Source: Parvibaculum sp.
GTDB lineage: Bacteria > Pseudomonadota > Alphaproteobacteria > Parvibaculales > Parvibaculaceae
Assembly (NCBI GenBank): GCA_030645235.1
Contig: JAUSMV010000012.1
Location: 310,001 to 374,000 of the forward strand
Reading direction: 5' to 3'
DNA length: 64,000 nucleotides
In this document: positions 32,458-42,016 of the stretch, piece after piece
How positions within the stretch are numbered: position 1 is the stretch's first letter
Layout: the number at the start of each line of letters is the position of its first letter
The notes under the pieces: model-generated
What the model was told of the DNA's origin: nothing
Database searches by the model: none
The model's input: the letters and a program-made list of their open reading frames with translations, nothing else
Program-made: the position numbers and the translations under genes

Positions 32458-33342
32458 ATGGAAAAAAATCTCAAATTAGAACGCGAATTGGCTGAAGCAA
32501 AAGCCGAAATTGCTCGGCTGCAGTCAGAGTTTGACGACCTCAATATGCTTTATGAGGCGACGATTGAGCATGGTGAAGCGGTCGAGGATGAGCTTGCCGA
32601 TAAGAATATTCTGCTGCAACGGACGCAGACACGGCTTGACGAGGAATTGGCGGACGCGACGCGCTATGTAATGTCGATTCTGCCTGATCCGCGTGAGGTG
32701 ACACCCAAGACGGAGTGGTTGCTTATACCGTCCACGGAGCTTGGCGGAGACAGTTTCGGCTATCACGAGATCGATGATGACCACATGGCCTTCTATCTGC
32801 TCGATGTGTGCGGACACGGCGTGGGGGCGGCCCTTTTGTCGGTGACGGCGATCAACGTGCTGCGCTCGTCCGCGCTGCCCAAGACCGATTTCAGGGACCC
32901 TGCGGCGGTGTTGGGCGCGCTCAATGAAGCATTTCCGATGGAAAAGCAGAACAATATGTACTTCACGATTTGGTATGGCGTGTATCAAAAATCGACGGAA
33001 ATCCTTACGTTTTCGAGTGCCGGACATCCGCCGTCGATTCTTCTGCGCGGTAGTGAGGTCATGCAACTTACAGCCAAAGGCGTCGCGCTCGGTACGTTTC
33101 CGGATATTCAGTACCGCTCACTCCCCCAAAAGATCGAGGCAGGGGACCGGCTTTTGCTGCTGAGCGACGGGGCGTTTGAGGTGGAATTGAGCGAAGGCAA
33201 GATGTTGCCTTTTGCGGATTTCGTGGCTTTTCTTGCAAAACCAGGTGGGGATAAGCCTCAAAATGTGCTCGACTGGATACGATCGATCAATGGAGAAGGT
33301 CCGCTGCCAGATGATTTTTCGCTGCTACGGGTGATTTTTTAA
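32458..33342 (+). CDS. Cytosolic SpoIIE/PP2C phosphatase with coiled-coil N-terminus
   Basis: 294 residues from the ATG at 32458; an open frame further upstream overlaps the divergent gene's leader and is not conserved. Residues 1-65 are a coiled coil (LKLERELAEAKAEIARLQSEFDDL). The phosphatase domain has GGDSFGYHEIDDDHMAFYLLDVCGHGVGAALLS, SAGHPPSILL, GTFPD and LLLLSDGAFEVELSEG. No receiver or sensor domain is present, so it may be controlled by a partner. Transcribed divergently from the five-gene operon across a 122-bp gap. Confidence 0.9.
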   Translation: MEKNLKLERELAEAKAEIARLQSEFDDLNMLYEATIEHGEAVEDELADKNILLQRTQTRLDEELADATRYVMSILPDPREVTPKTEWLLIPSTELGGDSFGYHEIDDDHMAFYLLDVCGHGVGAALLSVTAINVLRSSALPKTDFRDPAAVLGALNEAFPMEKQNNMYFTIWYGVYQKSTEILTFSSAGHPPSILLRGSEVMQLTAKGVALGTFPDIQYRSLPQKIEAGDRLLLLSDGAFEVELSEGKMLPFADFVAFLAKPGGDKPQNVLDWIRSINGEGPLPDDFSLLRVIF

Positions 33343-33485
33343 AGGCCTGAAAAGAAAGCGCAACGGCGGCAATCTGCGCTGTTGCGTATCATTCTTAATA
33401 AGTTTATGCCTCCTCACCAGAAGGGCCGTTTTCTGCGACTGTGTAGCGATTGGGGCCTTGTCCGGCGATTGTAAGGAGAACGGAT

Positions 33486-34388
33486 TTGGCGACGTTTGGC
33501 ACCGCGATGGCGCGACAGATTTTCATGGTTTTGGCGCTCACTCTGACCCTCAACGCCCCTGCGGCTTATGCGGAGGATGTCGCGCCTGCTGCCACGGAAA
33601 CCCCGGCAACTGAGCTGGAAACGGGTGGTCTGATTCCTGAGATAGCCTCGGAAGTGACACCTGAAGAGGGCGATAGTCTGACAGCTCTTCTGCCGCGCGA
33701 TCTGTCGCCTTGGGGCATGTTTATGGGGGCCGATATTGTTGTAAAAACGGTGCTGTTAGGCCTCGTTTTTGCCTCGGTGCTGACCTGGACCATTTGGCTT
33801 TCCAAGAGTCTTGAGCTTGCTGCTGCGCGCCGGAAGGTCATTGCGGCTTCCAAAGCTTTGTCTTCAGTGTCCACTCTGAGTGAGGCACTGAGTGCCGTGG
33901 GCAAGGGTGGAAATCCGGTTCAAGCCCTTGTTTTTGCTGCTGATCTGGAAATGCGTATGTCGGCTGACAGTGCTGCCACGGACAAGGACGGCGTTAAAGA
34001 GCGCGTCGGATCGCGGCTTGAGCGCATCGAAGCCGCTACCGGTCGCCGCCTCGGATTGGGTACGGGCCTTCTCGCCACTATCGGTGCGACGGCCCCCTTT
34101 GTCGGTCTTTTCGGCACTGTCTGGGGCATTATGAACAGCTTTATCGGCATTTCGCAGGCTCAGACAACGAACCTTGCCGTCGTCGCGCCCGGCATTGCCG
34201 AAGCACTTTTGGCCACGGCCATCGGCCTTGTTGCCGCTATTCCGGCGGTCGTCATCTACAATATGTTTGCCCGGATGATTGGTGTGCAACGAGCGATGGT
34301 GGCTGACGCGGCTGCCGAAGTGTTGCGTCTTGTGTCGCGTGATCTTGACCGGCATGGCGTTGCGGGCGCGCGTAAGGCAGCGGAGTAG
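33486..34388 (+). CDS. exbB: TonB-system energiser ExbB
   Basis: 300 residues from a TTG at 33486, chosen because AAGGAG lies 8 bases upstream; the next ATG (33507) is 29 bases away from it. A signal peptide ([19 protein letters not shown]) precedes an acidic linker, then three membrane segments with the MotA/TolQ/ExbB core: [26 protein letters not shown] and [20 protein letters not shown]. ExbB with ExbD converts proton motive force into TonB motion for outer-membrane uptake. First gene of exbB-exbD-tonB. Confidence 0.93.
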   Translation: MATFGTAMARQIFMVLALTLTLNAPAAYAEDVAPAATETPATELETGGLIPEIASEVTPEEGDSLTALLPRDLSPWGMFMGADIVVKTVLLGLVFASVLTWTIWLSKSLELAAARRKVIAASKALSSVSTLSEALSAVGKGGNPVQALVFAADLEMRMSADSAATDKDGVKERVGSRLERIEAATGRRLGLGTGLLATIGATAPFVGLFGTVWGIMNSFIGISQAQTTNLAVVAPGIAEALLATAIGLVAAIPAVVIYNMFARMIGVQRAMVADAAAEVLRLVSRDLDRHGVAGARKAAE

Positions 34389-34392
34389 GCAG

Positions 34393-34818
34393 ATGGGTGT
34401 CCGTCTCAATCACGGTATCGGTGACGAGCTTCAGGAAACACACGAGATCAATGTCACGCCTTTTATTGACGTGATGCTGGTGCTGCTCATTATCTTTATG
34501 GTCGCGGCACCACTCGCGACGGTTGATATTCCGGTCGATCTGCCCGCTGCGGCTGCGCGCCAAAGTCCGCGTCCTGACAAGCCGGTCATTGTGACGATCG
34601 AGCAAAACCGATCAATTTCTATCGCGAGTTCGAGCGTTTCCATGTCGAGATTGAGCGAAGAGATTGATCGCGCGGCAGGTGGCAATAAAGACACCCGTGT
34701 ATATCTTCGTGCTGATAAATCAGTGGCTTACGGCGACCTCATGGAAGTGATGAATAAGTTCAGAGATGCCGGATATCTCAAAGTTGCACTGATCGGGCTC
34801 GAAGCACCGGTAAAATGA
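34393..34818 (+). CDS. exbD: TonB-system proton channel subunit ExbD
   Basis: 141 residues from ATG 34393, 4 bp after exbB. One N-terminal membrane segment contains the proton-carrying Asp: EINVTPFIDVMLVLLIIFMVAAPLATV. The periplasmic part ends KFRDAGYLKVALIGLEAP. It assembles inside the ExbB pentamer. Its stop overlaps the tonB start by ATGA. Confidence 0.95.
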   Translation: MGVRLNHGIGDELQETHEINVTPFIDVMLVLLIIFMVAAPLATVDIPVDLPAAAARQSPRPDKPVIVTIEQNRSISIASSSVSMSRLSEEIDRAAGGNKDTRVYLRADKSVAYGDLMEVMNKFRDAGYLKVALIGLEAPVK

Positions 34819-35516
34819 CAACGGCAATTGTCCCCAGTTTTGACGTGCGTGATTATGCTTTGAGTGGCGATGCGGAGACTCGCAAACGCTGGGGGCGTAG
34901 CTTTATTGTTATCCTCGCCCTGCATGCGAGTGTCGGTCTTGCAGCGCTCACGTGGCAGTCAACGATTTTGGAACCGCTTGCACCGTCGCCTGCGATTATT
35001 ATCGACATGACACCGACACCGCCAGCGCCCACGGTGCAACCCAAAGTGGAGCCGGTGAAGCCGAAGGAGCTGCCTGTCATCGAGAAGGCAGAAGTGGTGA
35101 TCAAGAAAGTAAAGCCGAAGCCCGAAAAGCCAAGACCGAAGCCGGAAGAGAAACTTGAAGTTCCCCCGGTTGAAGCAAAGCCCGCCGCGCCAAAATTGTC
35201 AGAAGCTCCGATTGAAGCAAAGCCCGCTGTCTCGCGCAATTATCTCGCTGTTCTTTATGCGCATTTGGCAAAATATAAAAATACACCACGTCGGCTTGGT
35301 TCGCAGACGAGGGAATACCGCGTTAAGGTGACGTCGCGTATTCGACGCGACGGTACGCTCTTGTCAGCGGAGATCAAAACATCATCTGGCTATAAAAAAT
35401 ATGATGAGGCGGCTCTGGCTACGCTCCGTCTTGCCGATCCGATGCCGCCTTTCCCTGATGATATGAAGGAAGATGTCTGGACCATCGACGTGCCGATTGT
35501 GTACGAAATAAATTAA
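34815..35516 (+). CDS. tonB: TonB energy-transducing protein
   Basis: 233 residues: an N-terminal membrane anchor (FIVILALHASVGLAALTW), a Pro/Lys/Glu-rich spacer (about residues 65-140, with repeated KPEKP and VEAKPA units) and the C-terminal TonB fold (YLAVLYAHLAKYKNTPRR, YRVKVTSRIRRDGTLLSAEIKTSSGYKKYDEAAL). It couples ExbBD to TonB-dependent receptors. No receptor gene is in the window. An FTR1 iron permease is convergent downstream. Confidence 0.93.
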   Translation: MTTAIVPSFDVRDYALSGDAETRKRWGRSFIVILALHASVGLAALTWQSTILEPLAPSPAIIIDMTPTPPAPTVQPKVEPVKPKELPVIEKAEVVIKKVKPKPEKPRPKPEEKLEVPPVEAKPAAPKLSEAPIEAKPAVSRNYLAVLYAHLAKYKNTPRRLGSQTREYRVKVTSRIRRDGTLLSAEIKTSSGYKKYDEAALATLRLADPMPPFPDDMKEDVWTIDVPIVYEIN

Positions 35517-35529
35517 TCCGCCGACAGAT

Positions 35530-36369
35530 TTAGTGAGCTGCAAGTGTTTTGGTGACGAGCGCGGCGTTGCTCTTTTTTGTGTAAATCATGAGGCCGACAA
35601 TGACGGTGATTGTGGCGAGATACACGATGAGCTGCGAGCCTGACGGGCGCGCGCTGTAGCCGACCAGAATGTGCAGCAACTGACCGAGGAAGCCGCGATC
35701 GTCGATGAGCCAGCTCGTGTCCCAGAGGCGCTTGGTAAGAAAGCGTAAATAGCCTGCCTGCTGTACGTACTGGATTGATTGTGCGGCAAGGCCTGCGGCG
35801 AGAAGTGTGATGAGGCCGGAGGTGACGGAAAAAAGCTGGCTCGTCGGAATGGCAAGCAGACCAAAATAGAGAAGTGCGCTTACCACGCCGCCTGCGGCGA
35901 TGCCCGCAACGCCGCCGAGCAGCATTTGTGCTGTGCTGCTGTCACCTGCTGCGGCGATGCCGTAGAGGAAAAGCACGACCTCGGCTCCTTCGCGCAAGAC
36001 CGCGATGCCGACAACAATGGCAAGGGCAGTCAAGGTGCGCTCGCCGCTTAAAACCTGTTCGCCGACGGCTTTCAGGTTACGCGCCATTTCGCGGCCATGA
36101 CTTGCCATCCAGACGTTGTGCCAGGTGAGCATGCCGACAGCGAGGGCGAGGACGGACGCGTTGAAAAGCTCCTGACCGGAGCCTGCAAAGAGGCCGGCAA
36201 TAGCACCGGCAAAGAGCGCCACGAGGCAGGCCCCCGCAATGCCGCCGGTCACGCCATAGGTGATCCAGAGGCTACGACGTGCGATCCCCTGGGTTGCGGC
36301 CAGCACAATGCCGATGATGAGCCCGGCTTCGAGCATTTCGCGGAAAACAATAACGAATGTGCCAGACAT
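35530..36369 (-). CDS. FTR1 family iron permease
   Basis: 279 residues from the ATG at 36369; an in-frame TTG further upstream is less likely because FTR1 proteins begin just before the first REGLE motif. Here that motif is VFREMLEAGLIIG and the second copy is VLREGAEVVLFLYG, the two Glu-rich sites that carry iron. About seven membrane segments are predicted. Its convergent position next to exbBD-tonB suggests a joint role in iron acquisition. The usual EfeO and EfeB partners are absent. Confidence 0.88.
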   Translation of the reverse strand: MSGTFVIVFREMLEAGLIIGIVLAATQGIARRSLWITYGVTGGIAGACLVALFAGAIAGLFAGSGQELFNASVLALAVGMLTWHNVWMASHGREMARNLKAVGEQVLSGERTLTALAIVVGIAVLREGAEVVLFLYGIAAAGDSSTAQMLLGGVAGIAAGGVVSALLYFGLLAIPTSQLFSVTSGLITLLAAGLAAQSIQYVQQAGYLRFLTKRLWDTSWLIDDRGFLGQLLHILVGYSARPSGSQLIVYLATITVIVGLMIYTKKSNAALVTKTLAAH

Positions 36370-36441
36370 AGAGGGAGGCCCCGAGACTTTAATAAGGAGC
36401 TGTGACTCTATCTGCAAATAGTTCTCAAAGACAAGACAGAC

Positions 36442-37248
36442 TCAGCCGAAACGGCCGGTCACATAGTCGCGGGTGCGGGTGTTACCGGGGTTGGTGAAGA
36501 TTTTTTCCGATGTGTCGAATTCGACCAACTCACCCAGATACATGAAGGCGGTGTAGTCCGACGTGCGCGCGGCCTGTTGCATGTTGTGGGTGACAATGAC
36601 GATGCAAAATTCTTCGCGCAGTTCTTCGATCAGTTCTTCAAGTTTGGCGGTTGAGATCGGATCGAGGGCGGAAGCCGGTTCGTCCATTAGGAGGATTTGC
36701 GGTTTCACGGCAATGGCGCGCGCGATGCAGAGGCGTTGTTGCTGACCGCCCGAAAGACCCGTACCGACGACGTTGAGCTTGTCTTTGACTTCGTTCCAGA
36801 GCGCGGCGCGCGAGAGCGCCCAGTGAACGCGCTCTTCCAAGTCAGACCGTGACAGTTTTTCGTAGAGGCGGATGCCAAAGGCGACATTTTCGAAAATCGA
36901 CATCGGAAAGGGCGTTGGTTTTTGAAAGACCATGCCGACTTTGGTGCGCAGTTCCGTGAGATCCGCGCCGGGCTTCAATATGTTTTCGCCGTCGATGATG
37001 ATTTCGCCGGTGGCCTGCTGGCCGGGATACATTTCATAGATGCGGTTAAGGCTGCGCAATAAAGTTGATTTGCCACAGCCTGATGGACCGATGAAGGCGG
37101 TGACGCGGCGATCCGGGATTGAGATGTTAATGTCTTTCAACGCGTGAAACTGGCCGTAATAGAAGTTGAGATTTTTCACGCCGATTTTTTCGGACGTGGA
37201 GAGTTTGTCGCCTAGCGAGCTTGTCGGACCTGTTGTAGTCAGGGTCAT
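36442..37248 (-). CDS. pstB: Phosphate ABC transporter ATPase PstB
   Basis: 268 residues from ATG 37248. The family N-terminus [21 protein letters not shown], Walker [17 protein letters not shown], signature [15 protein letters not shown] and Walker [14 protein letters not shown] are intact. It powers high-affinity phosphate import. The start overlaps the pstA stop. The expected phoU and phoB do not follow; FTR1 does. Confidence 0.97.
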   Translation of the reverse strand: MTLTTTGPTSSLGDKLSTSEKIGVKNLNFYYGQFHALKDINISIPDRRVTAFIGPSGCGKSTLLRSLNRIYEMYPGQQATGEIIIDGENILKPGADLTELRTKVGMVFQKPTPFPMSIFENVAFGIRLYEKLSRSDLEERVHWALSRAALWNEVKDKLNVVGTGLSGGQQQRLCIARAIAVKPQILLMDEPASALDPISTAKLEELIEELREEFCIVIVTHNMQQAARTSDYTAFMYLGELVEFDTSEKIFTNPGNTRTRDYVTGRFG

Positions 37249-38135
37249 TATTTTTTTCCTTTGGCGAACAGGCGGGCGACAATGTTGAGTGCGAGGACGG
37301 CTGTGGTGATGAGAAGCGCGCCGCCCCAAGCGAGATTGCGCCAATCTTCATAAGGCGACATGGCGAACTGGAAGATGACGACCGGCAGGTTTGCCATCGG
37401 CGCGTTCAGGTCGCTGCTCCAGAACTGATTGCTCAAAGCTGTAAAGAGAAGTGGTGCCGTCTCGCCGCTGACGCGGGCGATGGCGAGGAGCACGCCGGTA
37501 AGGATGCCTTGAAACGCGGCGCGATAGCTGATGGATGTGATGACTTTCCAGCGCGGGGTGCCAAGCGCCGCACCGGCTTCGCGCAGGCTGTCGGGCACGA
37601 GCGAGAGCATATCTTCGGTGGTACGCACGATGATGGGCGTTGCAATGATCGCGAGTGCGATGATGCCTGCCCATGCTGAGAAGTGGCCGACGCTAACGAC
37701 AACGACACCATAGACAAAGAGGCCGATGATGATCGAAGGCGCGGAGAGCAACACGTCATTGATGAAGCGGACGAAATCAGCGAGACGCGAGTTGCGTGCA
37801 TATTCCGCCAAGAAAGTGCCTGCCATGATGCCGATGGGGGCAGCGATGGCTACCGCAAGACTTGTCATCACAAGGCTGCCGTAAATCGCGTTGGCGAGGC
37901 CGCCTGCGGAGCCGGGTGGCGGCGTGCTTTCCAGAAACAGCGAGGGGCGTATCGCCTGAAGGCCGTTATAGAGCAGCGTCAGCAGTATGGTGCCGAGTGT
38001 GAAGAGCACGAAAGCGGTCATCACCAACGAAACGACGGTCATTGCAGTGTTGAAGCGGTGGCGGCGTTTGATGAGCGCGCGGCGCGTCAGCGTTTTGGCA
38101 TCGGGTGCAAGGGAGGGCATGGGGAGGTCGCTCAT
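37248..38135 (-). CDS. pstA: Phosphate ABC transporter permease PstA
   Basis: 295 residues with six membrane segments. The binding-protein-dependent transport loop is present ([38 protein letters not shown]). It carries a cytoplasmic N-terminus of about 25 residues ([18 protein letters not shown]). Overlaps pstC by 4 bp and pstB by one base, so the three are translated together. Confidence 0.96.
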   Translation of the reverse strand: MSDLPMPSLAPDAKTLTRRALIKRRHRFNTAMTVVSLVMTAFVLFTLGTILLTLLYNGLQAIRPSLFLESTPPPGSAGGLANAIYGSLVMTSLAVAIAAPIGIMAGTFLAEYARNSRLADFVRFINDVLLSAPSIIIGLFVYGVVVVSVGHFSAWAGIIALAIIATPIIVRTTEDMLSLVPDSLREAGAALGTPRWKVITSISYRAAFQGILTGVLLAIARVSGETAPLLFTALSNQFWSSDLNAPMANLPVVIFQFAMSPYEDWRNLAWGGALLITTAVLALNIVARLFAKGKK

Positions 38136-39100
38136 GCGGTGCCTCCTTTGCCAACGTTGCGCAGGAGAAGTTTTTTGCCGACGGCAAGTACGGTGAAGGT
38201 GAGTACGAAGAGAACGAGGCCGAGGGCGATGAGGGATGATGTGTAGATCGCGCCGTCGGCTTCGGTGAACTCATTGGCGAGGGTTGACGAGATTGTGGTG
38301 CCCGGTGCCATGAGCGAGAGGCTCAAGCGATGCGCATTGCCGATGACGAAGGTGACGGCCATTGTTTCGCCGAGCGCGCGTCCAAGGCCGAGCATGATTG
38401 CGCCGACAACACCAACGCGGCTGTAAGGCAGCACGACGCGCCAGACGACTTCCCAGCGCGTTGCACCAAGGCCGTAGGCGCTTTCGCGCAGCACAGCGGG
38501 GACGGCGGCGAAAACTTCGCGCATCACGGAGGTGACGAAAGGCAGGATCATCAAGGCGAGGATCAAGCCTGCGAGCAGCACACCCATGCCGATGGCGGGG
38601 CCCTGAAACAAGAGGCCGATGACAGGGATCTGGCCGATAGTGGCGATGAGGGCCGGTTCGACATAGTGCTGAAAAATGGGGACGAGGACGAAGAGGCCCC
38701 AGATGCCATAGATGATGCTGGGAACGGCGGCGAGAAGCTCAATCGCGATGGCGATGGGTTGGCGTGCCCAATGAGGGCAAAGCTCTGTGAGGAAAAACGC
38801 CATGCCGAAGCTGAACGGGACGCCGATGGTGAGCGCGATCACGGCTGTAACGATGGTGCCGACCAGTGGCACGAGCGCGCCATAGGTGTCGGTGACGGGG
38901 TTCCATGTGGCGGTCCAGACGAAGGCGGGGCCGAACTTCTGCAATGCGGGCAGGCTGTCTATGACGAGGACAGCGACAATGCCGGTGAGGATCGCGAGCA
39001 CGAGCATTGCAAAGAAGAAGGTGAGGCCTTTGAAAAGCGGATCACCGATTTGGGTGCGTGTTTTGGCGCGGGCGGGTGCGGCAGATGTGATGCTGGTCAT
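38132..39100 (-). CDS. pstC: Phosphate ABC transporter permease PstC
   Basis: 322 residues with six membrane segments, starting [23 protein letters not shown]. The EAA loop reads [40 protein letters not shown]. It pairs with PstA. The gene begins 7 bp after the pstS stop. Confidence 0.96.
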   Translation of the reverse strand: MTSITSAAPARAKTRTQIGDPLFKGLTFFFAMLVLAILTGIVAVLVIDSLPALQKFGPAFVWTATWNPVTDTYGALVPLVGTIVTAVIALTIGVPFSFGMAFFLTELCPHWARQPIAIAIELLAAVPSIIYGIWGLFVLVPIFQHYVEPALIATIGQIPVIGLLFQGPAIGMGVLLAGLILALMILPFVTSVMREVFAAVPAVLRESAYGLGATRWEVVWRVVLPYSRVGVVGAIMLGLGRALGETMAVTFVIGNAHRLSLSLMAPGTTISSTLANEFTEADGAIYTSSLIALGLVLFVLTFTVLAVGKKLLLRNVGKGGTA

Positions 39101-39107
39101 GTCGAGC

Positions 39108-40193
39108 TTAACCGTTCACATCTTGAGCGGGGGCTTCGGCTTTTGTTTTATGTAGATCGAAGAGCGGTGCGCCTTGTTTGTCGGTGAGCGAATGCATCAG
39201 CGATTTGTTCATGGTGACGACTTTGTCGGGCATGGGGACATAGGCCAAGTCCGTGGCGAACGTGTCACCTTCGTCAAAGGCCCATGTGAAAAAATTCACG
39301 ACGGCTTTGCCGACTTCGCGCTTGTCCTGCTTCTTATGCATCAGGATGAAAGTCGCTGCTGTCATCGGCCAGCTGTCGCGGCCTGGCTGGTTGGCGAGGA
39401 TCAAATAATTGCCTTCGGCATGGGCCCAGTCGGCGTTCGCCGCTGCAGCTTGAATGGTTTCGAGTGTGGGTTCGACTATCTTGCCGTCTTTGTTGATCAT
39501 ACGCGTGTAAGTCATGTGGTTTTGATGTGCGTAAGAATGTTCGACATAGCCGATGGCGCCCGACATGTGACCGACCAGAGAGGCGACGCCTTCATTGCCT
39601 TTGCCGCCGAGGCCTGCGGGCCAGGCGACCGCTTTGCCGACGCCGACTTCCTCGCCCCATGCAGGGTTTGTGGCATTGAGATAGTAGGTGAAATTGAATG
39701 TGGTACCGGAACCGTCGGAGCGGTGAACAACGGCGATGTCGCTGGCGGGCAGCGGGAGATCTTTGTTGAGCGCAACGAGGGCAGGGTCATTCCATTTGGT
39801 GATTTTGCCGAGATAGATGTCGGCAAGGACTGCGCCTGTCAGCACCATTTCGCCGGGCTTGATGCCGTCGAGATTGACGATAGGGACGATGGCGCCCATC
39901 ACGGTCGGAAACTGGATGAGATCGAAGGTCTTGAGATCCGCGGGCTTCATGGGCGCGTCCGTTGCGCCGAAGTCGACGGTCCTGGCTTTGATCTGTTTGA
40001 CGCCACCGCCTGAGCCGATGGACTGATAGTTCATCGTGATGCCGTGTTGATTGTTATAGGCCTCGGCCCATTTGGCATAGACGGGATAGGGGAAGGTCGC
40101 GCCCGCGCCGGAAATATCGGCGGCTTCTGCTGTAAGGGGCAGGAAGGCGAAGGCCAGAGCGAGGCTTAATTCTGCGAATCTTTTCAACGTCAT
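39108..40193 (-). CDS. pstS: Phosphate-binding periplasmic protein PstS
   Basis: 361 residues. A signal peptide (LSLALAFAFLPLTAEA) is followed by the PstS pattern ISGAGATFPYPVYAKWAEAYNNQHGITMNYQSIGSGGGVKQI, with phosphate-contacting residues in GAGATFP, GSGGG and RSDGSGTTFNFTYYL. It delivers phosphate to PstCAB. First gene of pstSCAB and directly behind a Pho box. Confidence 0.97.
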   Translation of the reverse strand: MTLKRFAELSLALAFAFLPLTAEAADISGAGATFPYPVYAKWAEAYNNQHGITMNYQSIGSGGGVKQIKARTVDFGATDAPMKPADLKTFDLIQFPTVMGAIVPIVNLDGIKPGEMVLTGAVLADIYLGKITKWNDPALVALNKDLPLPASDIAVVHRSDGSGTTFNFTYYLNATNPAWGEEVGVGKAVAWPAGLGGKGNEGVASLVGHMSGAIGYVEHSYAHQNHMTYTRMINKDGKIVEPTLETIQAAAANADWAHAEGNYLILANQPGRDSWPMTAATFILMHKKQDKREVGKAVVNFFTWAFDEGDTFATDLAYVPMPDKVVTMNKSLMHSLTDKQGAPLFDLHKTKAEAPAQDVNG

Positions 40194-40248
40194 ACGCCTT
40201 GGACTCTGGAATCGGGTTTAGAAGGGCTTTTGGCTTGCCCCATTGAGT

Positions 40249-40266
40249 ACGACAGTTACATGACAC
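40249..40266 (-). promoter_or_regulatory. Pho box upstream of pstS
   Basis: On the minus strand the sequence is GTGTCAT-GTAA-CTGTCGT. It matches the PhoB-binding unit CTGTCAT-N4-CTGTCAT at 12 of 14 positions and lies 56 bp upstream of the pstS ATG. It predicts induction by phosphate starvation. Confidence 0.8.
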
Positions 40267-40324
40267 TTTTGTGAAATTGTCGGCACAAGAGGCCTCCGGT
40301 TTGTGAAACGACGTCATAAAACGT

Positions 40325-40355
40325 AAAGCGCCCCGAAGGATTTTCGGGGCGCTTT
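40325..40355 (-). terminator. Intrinsic terminator after the GST gene
   Basis: AAAGCGCCCCGAA (40325-40337) pairs perfectly with TTCGGGGCGCTTT (40343-40355) around a 5-base loop, followed on the minus strand by ACGTTTTAT. It separates the GST gene from the pstS promoter. Confidence 0.8.
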
Positions 40356-40384
40356 GGCTAAAAAATATAAGGTTTCTGAGGATT

Positions 40385-41008
40385 TCAGGCGAAAGCGTAG
40401 GGTCCGCCTTTTTCCAGTGCGACCTTATAAGCAGGCCGCGCCTGAAGGCGGGCCAGCAGGTCAAGGAGATTGGGGTAGTTGGCGAGGAAGCCACGAACTT
40501 TGGCGGCTTCGAGGACGAAGGAGTTTTCGATGTCGGCGGCGGAGAATTCTTTGCCCATGATGTAGCCGCCTTTTTCGACAAGGCCGTTCATGTAGGAGAA
40601 ATGATTGTCGAGTTCGGATGTGATGCGCGGCTGGAGGGGTGCCGCGGCCTCGCCCAAGCGGCTGGTATAAAGCGCGAGCATCAAGGGGAGCATGGCCGAG
40701 CCTTCGGCAAAGTGCAGCCATTCGATGTAGCGGTCATGGGCCGGTGTGCCGGAGGCGGGCGAGAGTTTGCCTTTGCCATAGCGCGCGGTGAGGATTTCGA
40801 CCAGTGCACCGGACTCCGCCATGACCTGCGCGCCGTCGGTGATGACGGGCGATTTGCCGAGCGGGTGGATTTTTTTCAGTTCCGGCGGGGCAAGGTTTGT
40901 CACCGCGTCGCGCTGGTATTTGACGATCTCATAGGGCGTGCCCATTTCTTCGAGCAGCCAGAGGATGCGCTGGGAGCGCGAGTTGTTGAGGTGGTGGACT
41001 TTCAGCAT
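40385..41008 (-). CDS. Glutathione S-transferase
   Basis: 207 residues. The N-terminal thioredoxin-like domain begins LKVHHLNNSRSQRILWLLEEMGTPYEIVKYQRD, with a Ser in the catalytic region and the ESGAL motif contacting glutathione. The C-terminal helical domain includes EFSAADIENSFVLEA (N-capping box). It conjugates or reduces electrophiles with glutathione; the substrate cannot be inferred. It lies 35 bp downstream of the esterase gene on the same strand. Confidence 0.92.
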   Translation of the reverse strand: MLKVHHLNNSRSQRILWLLEEMGTPYEIVKYQRDAVTNLAPPELKKIHPLGKSPVITDGAQVMAESGALVEILTARYGKGKLSPASGTPAHDRYIEWLHFAEGSAMLPLMLALYTSRLGEAAAPLQPRITSELDNHFSYMNGLVEKGGYIMGKEFSAADIENSFVLEAAKVRGFLANYPNLLDLLARLQARPAYKVALEKGGPYAFA

Positions 41009-41043
41009 GGTGGCCTCCCGTTTGTTTTGGTTTTTATTTTGAA

Positions 41044-41946
41044 TTATTGGGGCAGATGTTTTTTGACGAAGGTGGTGATGTCGCGGATCGCGGCTTCACC
41101 TTCGGGGAGTTGGTCGGCCATCAATTGCCAGACGTGCCAGACTTTGGGCCAGACCTGCAGATCGGTTGTGACGCCTGCGGCTTTCATTTTTTCGGCAACG
41201 CGGATGCTGTCATCGCGGAGCATTTCGGTGGAGCCGACCTGAAAGAGTGTGGGCGGGAGGCCTGTCATGTCACCAAAGAGGGGCGAGAGATAGGGGTGTT
41301 TCGGATCGCTGCCGGGGAAGTAACGCGCTTCCACCGTCGCCATTGTTTCGGGAATGAAGAATGTGTCGGCCTTGGCATTCGATGTTACCGAACCGCCTGA
41401 ATAGGTCATGTCGGTGGCGGGTGAGAGGCAAACAAGGGCTGCGGGAAGCGCGATGCCTTCGTCTTTGAGGCGGAGCGCAAGTGCGAGCGTGAGATTACCG
41501 CCGGCGCTGTCGCCGCCGACGATGATGGACGACGCAGGCACGCCTGAAGCGATGAGGCCTTTATAGGCCGCGACGCAATCGTCAAGTCCGGCGGGGAAGA
41601 CGTGTTCCGGTGCGAGGCGGTAATCGACGGCGATGACGGGGATGCCGATTTGTTTGCTCAAGCGCCATGTGAGCGGGCGATGCGTCCTGGGTGAGCCTGC
41701 GACCCAGCCGCCGCCATGGATGTAGAAGAAGGCGGCGTTGGTGCGCGCACCCACCGCGGCGACGCGCTCGCAAGGGACGCCGCCGAATTCAGTTTGCGTG
41801 ATGGTGATGTCGGCGGGCGGGGCCTTTTGCAGTTCGATGGTTTCATTCATCAGGGGACGCAGCAGGAAGACGTCCGGTGATTTTTTGAAACGGCGTTTGA
41901 TGCGGAAGCGCAGGATCGGATTGAGCAGGAAGAGCTGGATGCTCAT
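41044..41946 (-). CDS. HSL-family alpha/beta hydrolase (esterase)
   Basis: 300 residues. Oxyanion-hole motif FFYIHGGGWVAGS (residues 73-83), nucleophile GGDSAGGNLTLA (about 147), acid region DPKHPYLSPLFGD and the C-terminal catalytic His in WPKVWHVWQLM are those of the hormone-sensitive lipase family. Likely hydrolyses short acyl esters. The N-terminus (LFLLNPILRFRIKRRFKKS) is hydrophobic/basic and may touch the membrane. It precedes the GST gene. Confidence 0.9.
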   Translation of the reverse strand: MSIQLFLLNPILRFRIKRRFKKSPDVFLLRPLMNETIELQKAPPADITITQTEFGGVPCERVAAVGARTNAAFFYIHGGGWVAGSPRTHRPLTWRLSKQIGIPVIAVDYRLAPEHVFPAGLDDCVAAYKGLIASGVPASSIIVGGDSAGGNLTLALALRLKDEGIALPAALVCLSPATDMTYSGGSVTSNAKADTFFIPETMATVEARYFPGSDPKHPYLSPLFGDMTGLPPTLFQVGSTEMLRDDSIRVAEKMKAAGVTTDLQVWPKVWHVWQLMADQLPEGEAAIRDITTFVKKHLPQ

Positions 41947-42016
41947 GGACGGAACCCCTCGGATGAATTGATTGGCGTTGATGCAATCGGTCGCCGCTCA
42001 CGATGTCAAGTGCGCC

